Source of the DNA: Peromyscus leucopus
Lineage: Eukaryota; Chordata; Mammalia; Rodentia; Cricetidae
Length of the DNA: 64,000 nt
Reading direction: 5' to 3'
Assembly: GCF_004664715.2 (NCBI RefSeq)
Contig: NC_051068.1
Span: forward strand, 17,976,668-18,040,667
Under the pieces are notes generated by a model. The model saw nothing but the letters and a program-made list of their open reading frames with translations. It was not told the origin of the DNA and ran no database searches. Of this stretch, positions 23,643-34,493 are shown piece by piece; the stretch's first letter is position 1; the number at the start of each line of letters is the position of its first letter. Position numbers and translations under genes: made by a program.

Positions 23643-23812
23643 AGCCGGGCGTTGGTGGCACACGCCTTTAATCCCAGCACTCGGGAGGCAGAGCCGGGCG
23701 GATCTCTGTGAGTTCGAGGCCAGCCTGGGCTACCAAGTGAGCTCCAGGAAAGGCGCAAAGCTACACAGAGAAACCCTGTCTCGAAAAAACCAAAAAAAAA
23801 AAAAAAAAAAGA
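23643..23812 (+). mobile_element. B1 SINE, near-consensus
   Basis: GCCGGGCGTTGGTGGCACAC, GGAGGCAGAGCCGGGCGG, GTGAGTTCGAGGCCAGCC, CCAGGAAAGGCGCAAAGC and GAAACCCTGTCTCGAAAAAA give a full-length, well-preserved B1 with an 18-base A-tail. It has the same 3' variant (ACCAAGTGAGCTCCAGG) as 46767-46960. A TA repeat follows at 23813-23830. Confidence 0.9.
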
Positions 23813-24214
23813 TATATATATATATATATTATACATTATACATATACACACCATGGCAATGGACTTGAACACAGGGTCTTGTTCATGTGGTGTGAGTACT
23901 CCACACTGACCCACATCCTAAGTGTGAAGAATACACATTGAAACAAGAGTAGATGTAGAACTAATGGTGAGCTGGCGACTGACAACTAGCTCTCTGGAAG
24001 ATTCTCTCTTGAGAAGTCAGAGCGATATCAGCCTTTGCTGAACTCTATGATCAGCCCTGCCGCCACAGCCAATTCCAAGTCACACCAGCCCTTGAGCTGG
24101 GAAGGCATGTACCGTCCGCCCTGAGGAGCTGATAGAGCTGAATGGGTGTTGTTCTAGATTCCATCTGAAAACATTAGGTGTGTTATCTGATAAAAGCGAG
24201 GCAGACATACTTTT

Positions 24215-24270
24215 CTCTTTGTGGTGCTGGGGACTGTGTGAGCGCGCTACACTGAGCTGCATCTAGCCTG
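24215..24270 (-). mobile_element. ID-like fragment, antisense
   Basis: TGTGGTGCTGGGGACTGTG, GCGCGCTACACTGAGCTG and CATCTAGCC resemble a reversed ID head. It is weakly preserved. Confidence 0.4.
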
Positions 24271-24545
24271 TGAAATCACACTTTTAAAGTATGATTTTAC
24301 ACTTACCAAGAATTGTTCTCATATATGGTGTGATAGTTGAGCTTATGATCCACTACACGGGATAAAATTCAGGCTGACAAGGATTGAGGAGTAAGACATC
24401 CCACACGTGGGTCCTGACCTGACTGTCCACTAGTGTTGTAACCACTCATCCACCTCTTTTTAGTACTAGTGACAACAATGACTTTAATGATTGTGAGGGG
24501 CTTAGCACAGTGCCCAAGGATGTGGAAGACTAGCACAATACACGA

Positions 24546-24862
24546 GGTTGTGGAGGACTGCCCTCAGTACACAGGATGTGGAGGACTGCCCTCACTCAGT
24601 ACACAGGATGTGGAGGACTGACCTCAGTACACAGGATGTGGGGGACTGCCCTCAGTACACAGGATGTGGAGGACTGCCCTCACTCAGTACACAGGATGTG
24701 GAGGACTGCCCTCACTCAGTACACAGGATGTGGAGGACTGCCCTCACTCAGTACACAGGATGTGGAGGACTGCCCTCACTCAGTACACAGGATGTGGAGG
24801 ACTGCCCTCACTCAGTACACAGGATGTGGAGGACTGACCTCAGTACACAGGATGTGGAGGAC
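24546..24862. repeat. 28/32-bp minisatellite
   Basis: AGGATGTGG recurs at 24573, 24605, 24633, 24661, 24693, 24725, 24757, 24789, 24821 and 24849, with spacings of 32, 28, 28, 32, 32, 32, 32, 32 and 28. The 4-bp difference is CTCACTCA versus CTCA at the unit end. Units are nearly identical, differing for instance by GCCCTCA versus GACCTCA. Degenerate units extend upstream to about 24510. Open frames across the array are by-products of the repeat. Confidence 0.95.
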
Positions 24863-25213
24863 GTAGTGTAGCACAAGGATGTACAGTGCTTTTTGGGTAC
24901 TCCTGGTTGCTAGGCCACGGTAGATCATGGTTAGAGGAAACAGAAACCTTGCTGTCTGGGCACATGATGACGCAGGGTGTGGAGCTGCTTGCAGTCCTTC
25001 TAGCCAGAAGCCCATGCACTTATGCTTCTCCTTGGGGTCTTTCTACTGTCTCCACAGGACCCAGCCACAAGCAAGAGTTACCTTTGTTCTGAATAGCCTG
25101 TCTTCTCTACAGGGGCTTTGCTCCTCACCTAACACACACGTGTTCACAAACTTGGCAGTAAAAATAGAATCTCTGAAATGAAGAAAAGATCAATTTTTTT
25201 TTTTTTCCTCTCA

Positions 25214-25283
25214 AGCTGGGCATTGAACCCAGGGTGTCCTGACGCTAAGCACACATATTCTCACTGAGCTATACTCTTAGCCA
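25214..25283 (-). mobile_element. ID SINE, antisense
   Basis: GGCATTGAACCCAGGGTGTC, GCTAAGCACACATATTCTC and ACTGAGCTATACTCTTAGCC are the reversed ID sequence. It is preceded by a T-run (25194-25206) corresponding to its A-tail. Confidence 0.7.
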
Positions 25284-26723
25284 CTGAAATGAACATCTTG
25301 AAGGACAAAACTTCAGCTAATAGCATAAAGCCCTATTATTCCATGAATATTGTCTCTACACATATATTATCTATGATAAATGTTTTGAAGCAAAATGTTT
25401 CTGTAGCTTCAAAAGAAAGCTGCATGCATACCCTGAAATATGAAAAAGGAATATGTAATAAAGAATCATAAAAATATTTAGACACAAGGAACTGCAAACA
25501 TTCATAAATAACTAGGATGAAGTATGGCTTAAAGAGCACAAGATCAAGATAAAATAAAAACCATTCTCTTCTCCAAAAGGAATCTTAAGTAAATAATGGA
25601 AAAGAAATATAAACACATAAATATTAAAAATGTAAATATTGAAAACAAAACAGCAGGCAGAGGACAGTCTCCCAGAACCCTCTCTGAATGGGAACTGTCA
25701 AGGCCACCTTTGTGCAACCAGAGGGTCTATGTAAGGCCACTGTGTGGTTCTAAATATATTCAAACTCAGGAGCACAACCTTTCTAAAAATGGCTTCAGCC
25801 TCAGAAAACTAGTACAGCATTTTTCTGAAGCTCTCCAGCAATATTGTTGTATTCGACTGCATTTCTGTCCAGTAATGACGGGAGTGGAGTGGAGTGCAGA
25901 TGCCAAGGCCAAGGGTGACGCTCAGCGGCCTCTCCAGAGCTTCATGCAAAATCAGAGGATGATCTACTTCATGTTAGATGTCACAGTTTCAGTCACTGCC
26001 TCTTAAATCCCCAGTAGCTCACCCTGTCACCATCAATCTACTCCAGCCCAGCAAAGTGCTGCTGACTGACCATGCTGTCCAGAAGAGCATTTAAGAACCC
26101 AAGAATAAACAAAGTAGGTATTATCGTAGTTAGGCTAAGAATGTTATTAAACAAACGAAAGGAAAAGAGATTCAGTTCCATGAAATGCCAGGGTGTTGGG
26201 CAGACCTAGGGACCTCTGAGACAGCGTGAACCCTGACCATCACAAGGAAGAGGCTTAGACCTGGACACATCGACTTTTCTTCCTGTTCCCTGGGAGTCTG
26301 AAGTGTTTTTAGGGTGAACCCCATCTTCAGAGAGATGGGCTTCTCTAGGGATGTGCACTGCCAGGGATGTTCATCTTTTCCAGTGCCCAGTGGTAATCCT
26401 CCCCAGACTCTAAGTGTGTGTTTTAGTACTGAGACAAGGGGATTGGGATAAGGAGCATGAATTTACAGACTGGTTCTTGGTTGCTTTCCCTAAGGCAGCT
26501 CCTACTGACTAAACTCACTGGCACTTGGCAGAGGAGTCACCCCGCTCACCGAGATCCATGTCATCTGTTTAAGCAGAAGACAAGGCTCAGAGCAGGACCT
26601 GTGGAATTTCCACCCTGACCCTTGACCAGGCCGCCCTGCTTTGAGTAACAAGATATTTTCTCCTCTTGTTTACTAACGAGCCCCCACTCCCACCCTAGGA
26701 CTGAATTTTTTTTTAAAAAAAAA
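25284..26723. other. Unique DNA, no gene found
   Basis: The longest open frame (25596-26006, +, 136 codons) has no recognisable domain, is AT-rich at its start, and has no promoter or splice context. I do not call it a gene. Confidence 0.45.
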
Positions 26724-27312
26724 TTTATCTGTTTGTATACATCTCGGCAAGAGTATGCACATGTGTGTGTGGTGACTGTGCCTGGGTAGAGAGGGCAGAA
26801 GAGATGTATCTGTTTGTATACATCTCTGCAAGGGTATGTGCATATGTGTGTGGTGACTGTGCCTGGGTAGAGAGGGCAGAAGAGATGTATCTGTTTGTAT
26901 ACATCTCTGCAAGGGTATGTGCATATGTGTGTGGTGACTGTGCCTGGGTAGAGAGGGCAGAAGAGATGTATCTGTTTGTATACATCTCTGCAAGGGTATG
27001 TGCATATGTGTGTGGTGACTGTGCCTGGGTAGAGAGGGCAGAAGAGGTGTCTGACGTGCTCCACTATCATTCTTCTCATATTTCTTTGAGGCAGGGTCTC
27101 TCTCTAAACCTCATGTTTTCTCAGTTGGTCTGGAAGCTATCAAGTCCAGGGATCCTCCTGCCTCTGTGCTTCTTCCCACCCTGCACTTGGAGCTAGGGTT
27201 GCAGGCATGTGTGGGATGCCCAGCTTGCTGCACGGGTGCTGGGATCTGAACTCCAGTCCTCATGAGTGTGCAGCGAGCAAGCACTACTAACTCTAGCACC
27301 ATCTTCTCTGGG
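26724..27312 (-). mobile_element. B4-type composite SINE, antisense, with amplified tail
   Basis: The tail region (26724-27045) has become an 81-bp minisatellite. The body follows as TGAGGCAGGGTCTCTCTC, CCAGGGATCCTCCTGCCTC, GCACGGGTGCTGGGATCTG, AACTCCAGTCCTCATG and CACTACTAACTCTAGC, the reverse of a tRNA-headed SINE. The type resembles 28305-28516 and 60228-60556. Confidence 0.7.
26727..27045. repeat. 81-bp minisatellite, four units
   Basis: CATCTC recurs at 26740, 26821, 26902 and 26983, giving exactly 81-bp spacing. Units two to four are essentially identical; the first differs at a few positions (CTCGGCAAGAG versus CTCTGCAAGGG). Because 81 is a multiple of three, repeated open frames appear on both strands. 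None is a credible protein. Confidence 0.95.
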
Positions 27313-28074
27313 TATCTCAATACTTAGGGAATGCCCAACTCCTCTGCATCCAGAACCCTGTGTCTCCATCCTCACACAGAGAGGAGATTCGGTGTGTGGG
27401 GTCATGTGCACTAGGACTGTGAGTTGGCATATTTCTTCCTCACAGATCCTTGTTGAATGAACAGGATGGTGAATATTCTAGTTTCTCAGAGAAGGAAAAG
27501 GAGATCTCTGGGGAGGTTTGGTAGCCTCCCCTATGCGACACAGCTCTAGAATGGTGGTTGGTTGCCAGGGATCAAGCCCAAAGTAGTAAGTGCAGTTCTC
27601 TTTCATGCTATTCCATCACTCTTCAGTTTTTAAATAATAACATTATTTAGGTGCAAAGAATGACAAACTTTGTAAAGAAGCAGGATGGAGAGGACCATGG
27701 GGCCTCACACACCCTGTATTGACTCTTTATTTAAGAAAACTGGCCATAGGAGAGTGATCTGTGACCTCTGGGGTCATTTATAAACTTTCCCTATTTTTCC
27801 TATGATATGGTTTGAGCCCAGTAATTACTGACCTCTTTGTGAGACCTCATGAGGTATAAAGGGGTAATGTGTTTTCTAGGTATAGCTATATGCTGTTTAC
27901 AGTGCAGAATCACAGTGAAGACTAGCTAATCCAAGTAATACACGTTTAAAAAACGGTAGGACCATAAACTCTTAACTACAGCCTAAAGATAAATATTCAC
28001 AACAATTAAACAATTTCCTTATGGCCAAAGGTCAAATCAGGGATCTTCCTCTATTGCTTTCTATCTTATTTTTA
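27313..28074. other. Unique DNA, no feature seen
   Basis: No supported repeat or exon is visible. Confidence 0.4.
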
Positions 28075-28292
28075 AGACTTTTTTTATTTATTTTTATTTG
28101 ATGTGTATATGTAAGTGCCTGCATGTATCATGTATGCATGTGCACCAAGTGCATGCCAGTGCCTGAGAAGGCCAGGAGATGGTATCAAATCCCCTGGAAC
28201 TGCAATTACTTGTGGTTGTGATCCACCCAACGTGGGTGCTGGGAACCAAACTCTGGAAGTGCCCTTAACCACCAAATGAACCACTCTCCAGC
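28075..28292 (-). mobile_element. B2/B3 SINE, antisense
   Basis: GTGCCTGAGAAGGCCAGGAG, ATCAAATCCCCTGGAACTG, ACGTGGGTGCTGGGAACC and AACCACTCTCCAGC are the reverse complement of the B3 body and head. The TATTTATTTTTATTT at its left is the A-rich tail. Confidence 0.85.
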
Positions 28293-28304
28293 TTAGCTTC
28301 TCCA

Positions 28305-28516
28305 CTTTATTTTTTGAGACAAGGTCTCTCAGTGAACCTGGAGGTCCTTAATTCAGCTAGACTTGCTAGCCAATGTGGCATAGAAACCCTCCTTTCTAGC
28401 ATTGGAATTCCAGTGGCATTCTGAGTACTCACTTCAAGTGAGTACCAAGGATCTGAACTCAGAACCTCACCTTGTGAGATGGCTGCTCTACCAACTGAGC
28501 CGTCTCCCCAGTGCCC
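28305..28516 (-). mobile_element. B4-type composite SINE, antisense
   Basis: TTTTTGAGACAAGGTCTCTC, AGTGAACCTGGAGGTCC, CAAGGATCTGAACTCAG and TACCAACTGAGCCGTCTCCC lie back to back with a B3 at 28075-28292, both antisense. This suggests serial insertion at the same A-rich site. Confidence 0.7.
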
Positions 28517-29118
28517 TGATTACTTTTCTATCCAACAAATATTTATTGATTGACTAGTCTTCTGGGCTAGACACTCTTCAAAGGGATGATGGATCAGAAA
28601 ATAAACAGCCACTGCAGGCAGAGCACCAACAGCGTAACTGTATTCTAGGCAATAAAGAAGTAAATTCAAAATGTGTCAGAAACTGCTAAGCACAAGGAAG
28701 AAAAATGAAGATAACCGAGCATGATAGGGTCAGGGGAGAGCATTCTATTTTAGAAAGGTCACTCGAAAAAGGTCTTACTAGCAAGAAGATGTTCAAGCAG
28801 TTCTGGAGGCCATGTGGCCACAGATGGTCAGGTGCATGAGTTCCAAGCTGAAAGGGTAGACTGTGCGAAGGCTCTGTGCATCCACTCAACGTGCACATGG
28901 TGTAGCAGGAAGGTCTGGATGCTTCCAGAGGTAAAAGGATCAGAGGCAGCTAACGGCAGATCCTGTGTAACCTGTGTGGGCCAGAAAGAAGAGTCTAGAC
29001 TTGCATTCTAAATGAGAGACAGAGCCTTTGGAAGCCAGGAAGAAAGCATGTGCCATTAGCTAACTTACTTGTTACCCAAAGGCAGCTATGACTACTATGG
29101 TGTGAATTAACCTTAGAG
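28517..29118. other. Unique DNA, no feature seen
   Basis: No supported repeat or exon is visible. Confidence 0.4.
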
Positions 29119-29348
29119 CAGTAGTTCTCAACCTTCCTAATGCTGCGACCATTTAGTATAGTTCCTCGTGTTGTGGTGACCCCCAACCATAAGATTATTT
29201 TCATTGCTACTTCATAACTATAATTTTGCTACCATAATGAATCATAATGTAAATATCTAGTATGCAGGATATCTGATATGTGACCCCAGTGAAAGGGTTG
29301 TTCAACCCCCAAAGGGGTCATGAACCATATGTTGAGAACCACTCACTG
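29119..29348. mobile_element. URR1-type hAT non-autonomous DNA transposon
   Basis: The 230-bp element has inverted ends (CAGTAGTTCTCAACCTTC at left, GTTGAGAACCACTC near right). Its body has GTTGTGGTGACCCCCAACC and AAAGGGGTCATGAACC. Flanks CCTTAGAG (29111-29118) and CCTTAAAG (29349-29356) form an 8-bp duplication with one mismatch, as hAT elements make. It has no transposase. An extra ACTC lies near the right end. Confidence 0.85.
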
Positions 29349-29727
29349 CCTTAAAGGAACAAAGAACTGGGCAGAAGAATCCAAAACAACAGTCCCTATC
29401 AGAGAGGATGTTTGTTGGGATCTCTATGGTAGCAAGTGATGAGAGAAGCAATTTCTGAAGATGTGATGAGACAAACAGTCTCCAAGATCTCCTTGAGCTT
29501 TTGATAAATGCAACCAAAATGGCACAATAAACAATGTTCATTACCTTAAATAGAAAAGCAGAGCCCAAGTTTTTCATCTCTCTACTCAGATCCTTTCATT
29601 GATAATTGCTTCCTTTATGATTGGGGATTTACCTGTAAGTTCTGCTTCTACCCACAGACCCCCAAAGACAGAAAATGAATTCAATATTATTGTGGATCTC
29701 TGTAACTGAAGATGCCCTTCCAGAAGC

Positions 29728-30073
29728 TGTGATGGTTATCAGTATTGATTGTCAACTTGGCAAGATCTAGAATCATCTAGTAATCAAGTCCTATAGGGTA
29801 GGTTAAGTGCAGTGGAAAGACCCACTATTCCTGTAGGAGGTAGCTTTCTATGGGGCAGGTCCTGGGCTGGACAAAAAAGAGAAAGCAAGCCGAGAACCAG
29901 CAGTCATCTCTCTCTGCTTTCTAATTATGGATACAAGGTGACCAGTTGTCTCACATTCTTGTAGCCATGACTGTCCCTCCATTATGAACTATACCCTTAA
30001 AACATGAACCAAAATAAGTCTGGTTGCTCTGGCCAAGGCATATTATCATATCACCAGAAAAGTAGCTGAAACA
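29728..30073 (+). mobile_element. ERVL-MaLR (ORR1-like) solo LTR
   Basis: The 346-bp element starts TGTGATGGTTATCAG and ends AGTAGCTGAAACA, with a perfect 5-bp duplication GAAGC (29723-29727 and 30074-30078). Landmarks are TTGTCAACTTGGCAAG, GAGAAAGCAAGCCGAG and CATCTCTCTCTGCTTTC, plus CCAAAATAAG where the poly-A signal lies. Confidence 0.85.
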
Positions 30074-30078
30074 GAAGC

Positions 30079-30729
30079 CCACAGCAGAGTCATTCACATT
30101 CCATTTTCAGATGAGGGTCACAGTTTGACCATGTACCAGTCATTGGCAAAACGAAGGGTTCTCCTGTAATATTGGGCATAATAAAAAAGAATTTTACATC
30201 TGAAATACATGGGAAAATGTCATCAGGAAAAATGATTGGTCTAGCACCATGAAAAGGACTATTGTTTTGCAAACCAACAATATCTAACACTCATAACCTA
30301 AACCAATACAATTTTAACTATATTACTGTCAATTCAAATATGTAAAGGAAAGAACTAGAAAGAGATTTGATTTTCTCATCTATGAACTTCTAATACTAAT
30401 AAATCTAGCTCTCAAGTTGGAACAATAAATGAGAAAATGGTTATGTAGCAGTCTATGATTCAATGCTCAGAGGGTTTTATATACTCAATAAGTAACTGCT
30501 ATTTATGATTAATATTAATCAGCATTAAAAGTCTTTACAGTTTAATAAATTTACAGATTATATGACATAAGACAAAGGTTTCTGTAGACCTATGTGAGCT
30601 TTTTTATTTTTATCTTCTGCTACATTGAGTCCTGTATTTTTTTCTCCCAGTGGTTTAAAAAGTTAGAGTTTCTGTTTCATTCATGGTATTTTCAGTCTTA
30701 ACATTTCAATACACACTGGGTTGGTGGTT
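30079..30729. other. Unique AT-rich DNA
   Basis: No recognised feature. The left edge of the following L1 is blurred, so part of 30595-30729 could belong to it. Confidence 0.4.
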
Positions 30730-31815
30730 ACCTTTCTGCTCTGGTATCCTGCAGACTATTTTCCATGAACACTAGTCATTAGGCTCCAGCTTGACTTCTG
30801 CGTGCTCAGTAAGATATGTAGGTGTTGTCTTCAGCAATAGGGCCTTACCATCGGTTTGTGGAGAGCAGTCAATAACCTTGGAATAGCCTCAGGTGTTAGG
30901 GGTTTCCACAGGGCCCCTTTGGCCAACAACTCAATTAAATGTAACCCATTGGCACTGGAACTTTCATTTGGTGGCTTGAAATGTTTAGTTGGGACTTTGT
31001 CTTCCCTGTTCTTTGGTGGCTCTATTTAGATTTCTTTCATATATGTATACATTTAAAGAAGCTTCTGTTGTAGTAGGTTTCCATATGACTCAAGTGGCCC
31101 TTACTGCTAGCTGTCCCTCCCTGTAGTCCTCCTCTTACCACCCCATGCCACCATTTAATCCTCCATTCCAGCCTCCCCACTGTCTCCATAACATGTATTC
31201 TATTTCCCCTTCTTTGGGAGAGTCTCCCTTACCCCCTAGACCTTTACTTTGTATCTAAGATTGGCGTTCCATTCAGAAAGTCTTTTCCTGTGCTAATGAG
31301 TTCAAGGCTATCCCCCACTTTCTTGTCTATCAGGTTCAGTGCATCTGGCCTTATGTTGAGGTCCTTGATTCATTGAGGGTTTTGTGCAGCTTGATCAATA
31401 TGGATCTATTTGCAGTCTTCTATATGTAGACATCCAGTTTGACCAGCACCATTTGTTGAAGATGCTGTCTTTTTTTCCAGTGTGTATTTTTTATCAAAAA
31501 TCAGGTGTCCATAGGTGTATGGATTTATGTCTGGGTCTTCTATTCGATTCCATTGATCATTGTGTCTGTTATTTTTTGCCAATACCATGTGGTTTTTTTT
31601 TTTAATTGCTATAACTCTGTAGCACAGCTTGAAATCAGGGATGATGATATTTCCTGCAGCTCTTTGATTGTTCAGGATTGTCTTAACTATTCTGGGTTTT
31701 CTGTTTTTCCACATGAAGTTGAGAATTGTCTTTTCAGGGTCTGTAAAGAATTGTGATGGATTTTTTTTAAACAGGGATTTCATTGAATCTGTAAGATTGC
31801 TAAGTCCCTCTTTTA
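30730..31815 (-). mobile_element. LINE-1 copy A (Lx-like), antisense, internally deleted
   Basis: On the minus strand an ORF2 segment (about 31262-31812) is joined directly to 3' UTR (30730-31261). The last few hundred bp of ORF2 are missing. Shared UTR landmarks with copy B include GGTGTTGTCTTCAGCAATAG and ATGTAACCCATTGGCACTG. Its upstream end abuts the 3' end of copy B at about 31815. Confidence 0.8.
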
Positions 31816-31831
31816 AAATAATTTTATACAA
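31406..31831 (-). pseudogene. Broken LINE-1 ORF2 fragment (copy A)
   Basis: A 141-codon open frame contains ORF2 motifs in order: FFTDPEKTILNFMWKNRKP, PDFKLCYR, DQWNRIEDPDINPYTYGHL and [11 protein letters not shown]. This corresponds to the region C-terminal to the reverse transcriptase core. Both the catalytic RT and the true C-terminus are absent, so it is not functional. The first residues come from the copy A/B junction. Confidence 0.85.
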
Positions 31832-33185
31832 TATATTTTGATCATATTCCTTTTCCTTCCCAAACTCCTCCCAGATCTTTCCATATCCTTACCCACTCAA
31901 CTTCCTGTTCTCTCTCTCTCTAAGGAAAAAATGAAAATAAAAACAAAACATAATAAAACTGCACAAATGAAACATGATGTCTGTTTGGTATTGGCCCACT
32001 GTTCCTGGGCATGGGACTTCTGTGGAGTGTGGTTGATACCCAGTGAGATACTATTGGAGAAGACTGGTTTTCCCATTCCCAGCAAATACTAATTGTGAAT
32101 AGCTCCTTGATTAAGGATGGGACTTTGTGTCTACTTCTGCTTCTTCATGCTGGCATTGGTCAGGTCTGTGCATGCTGCCACAGTCTCTGTGAGTTCATAT
32201 GTGCATCAGTCTTGTTGCGTCTGCAAGATACTGTTTCCTTGGAGTCATCCACATCTCTGACTCTTCCAATATTTCCATATCTTCTTCTGTCTAGATCCCT
32301 GAGCCTTGAAAGGAGGGATTGATAAAGATATCCTCTCTCCATTTGAGGCTGAGGGTCCAGTGTCTCTCACTCTCTGCACACCATTCAATTGTGGGTCTCT
32401 GTGTTAATTACCATCTACTGCAAGAAGCAGCAGCTTCTCTGATAAGAGTGAGTGATGCTCTTATCTACCAATGTAGAAATATGTCATTAGGAGTCATTTT
32501 AATGCTGCGTTTCTTTAGCAGAATAATAGCAGTAGGTTTTCCCCTAGTACCAATGACCAATCTAGTCTCAGGTTCTTGGCCACTTTGGCAGTGTCAAGTA
32601 TGAGTTCCAGCTCATGGAGTGGGTCTTAAATCCAATCAAAAAGTGATTAGCTACTCTCATAACATTTGTGCCACTGTGGTACCAGTGTATTTTGCAGGGC
32701 AGGTCTCTGTTGTAGCTCTCAAGGTTTGTAGCTGGGTGATATTGATGATTATCTTTCTCCTCCAGTAGCGCAAAGCACCTTTCAACATCGTGAATGCTAG
32801 CATCAGTAGGGGTGAAGTTTCAGTTGGGCATCAGCTCACTTTCTCCATGTTTAGTGACATATATAAGTTGTGTCTTCAGCAAGAAGTCATTATCATCAAG
32901 TTATGGAGAGTAACCAATAGCTTTGACAATAGCCAGTGATGTTTGGGGAGGATCTGTGGGACTCCTTTGGCCAATGATTCAGTAAGATGTAACCTATTCC
33001 TGGCACTGTTTGGTGGCATAAGATGTCCACTTGGGGCATTACCTCCCCCATTATATGGCAACTCCTTTTAAATTCCTTTCACACAGTACATATTTTAGGA
33101 ACCTTCTGCAGTAGTACATTCCATATGGCTTTTCAAGGGTCCTTACTGTTAGCTGTCCTTCACCATATTCTCTTTTACCGTGCCC

Positions 33186-33508
33186 TGTAGTGACAGGGCA
33201 GCTTTGACCTGGAAGTACTACCCCCAGTGAGGCTTCTGGTAACTGTCATGCCTACCTATGATCTGCCTCTGAGGCAGGGCCCAGATGGAAGCCCTTAGGA
33301 CCCAAGATCCAGATGTGCTGGCTCTCTTGGTTCCTGGTGATCCTGGATGTTGGATGGTAGACTGAGTAGAGTTCTCCAGAGAACACTGCTCGGGCTACAC
33401 TTCACCTCTCCCAGATCCTGTAACCAATCCCTTTTACTTGCTGTGAGTTACCCCAAAATAAACCTCCCTTTTAACTATGTGGAGTTGCTTTCATAAACCC
33501 CCCAATAC
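33186..33508 (+). mobile_element. Solo LTR nested in L1 copy B
   Basis: The 323-bp insertion begins TGTAGTGACAGGGCAGC and includes CTCTGAGGCAGGGCCCAG, GTAGACTGAGTAGAGTTC and CAAAATAAACCTCCC (poly-A signal near 33460). TGCCC flanks both sides (33181-33185 and 33509-33513), and removing the insert restores L1 colinearity with copy A. The right end is not a canonical CA, so the exact border may shift by one base. Family not named. Confidence 0.7.
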
Positions 33509-33991
33509 TGCCCATTCAATCCTTATATTCTAATTTCTCTCTCTCTTTTTTTTAAATCTCTTTAAAAACATCTGATTTTTGATAAGGAAGCAAAAAATAC
33601 ACACTGGAAAAAAAGACAGCATTGTACTACATTTCTCCTTCCTTGGATGAAAGATCTCTTCCTCCCCTTGGTCCCTTACTAGCCCCCTAACTTCTGTGGT
33701 TATTTGGATTGAAACATACATATCTAAAAGCTTAAAAGCTAATATCCACATATAAGGAAAACGTGATATTTTTATTATATAATTTTATTTTTCTTAATAA
33801 CTGAATAATCCTCCATTGTGTAAATGTTCCACATATATTTATCCATTCACCAGTTTATGGATATGTAGGTTGTTTCCAGTTTCTGGCTGTTTTGAATAAA
33901 ACTGCAATGAACGTGGATGAGCAAGTAGCTCTGTAGTAAAATGTAGGATCCATTGGGTATATGCCCAGGAGTTTTATAGCTGAGTCTTGTG

Positions 33992-34035
<44 letters not shown>
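33992..34035. repeat. (TG)n microsatellite
   Basis: About 22 TG units lie inside L1 copy B ORF2 sequence. Confidence 0.95.
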
Positions 34036-34041
<6 letters not shown>

Positions 34042-34310
34042 CTTTTGAAGAACCTCCACACACAGATTTCCATAGTGTTTGTACTAGTTTTCACTCCCAC
34101 CAGGAATGAAAAAATTTCCCCTTTCCCTGCAGCCTCGCCAGCATGGGCTGTTGTTTGTTTTATTGATCTTGGTCATTTTGACTGGGGTAAGGTAAAATTT
34201 CAAAGTAGTTTTAACTTGCTTTGTCCAGAAGCTAAGGATGTTAAACATTTGTAAAGTATTTTTCAGTCATTTGTGTTTCATCTTCTGAGAATTCTTTATA
34301 CCCAATTTTT

Positions 34311-34493
34311 TGTTGTTGTTGTTTTTGTTTTTGTTTTTTTTTGTTTTTTCGAGGCAGGGTTTCTCTGTGTAGCTTTGTGCCTTTTCCTGGAACTCACTTG
34401 GTAGCCCAGGCTGGCCTCAAACTCACAGAGATCCGCCTGGCTCTGCCTCCCGAGTGCTGGGATTAAAGGCGTGCGCCACCACCGCCCGGCTAT
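34311..34493 (-). mobile_element. B1 SINE, antisense, inserted in L1 copy B
   Basis: A T/G-rich tail (34311-34340) is followed by GAGGCAGGGTTTCTCTGTG, CAGGCTGGCCTCAAACTC, GAGTGCTGGGATTAAAGG and CACCACCGCCCGGC. The target duplication is TATACCCAATTTTT versus TATACTCAATTTTT (one mismatch). Well preserved and clearly younger than the L1. Confidence 0.9.

Noticed and set aside
24548..24871. Repetitive 96-107 codon frames resembling a repeat protein, or a CRISPR-like array
   Set aside because: They are direct readings of a 28/32-bp minisatellite. There are no distinct spacers and no start or splice context.
25596..26006. 136-codon open frame
   Set aside because: It has no recognised domain, an AT-rich start, and no promoter, splice or homology evidence that I can cite.
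26561..27196. Repeat-protein-like frames on both strands (143 and 172 codons)
   Set aside because: The 81-bp minisatellite keeps frame by being a multiple of three. Presence on both strands argues against coding.
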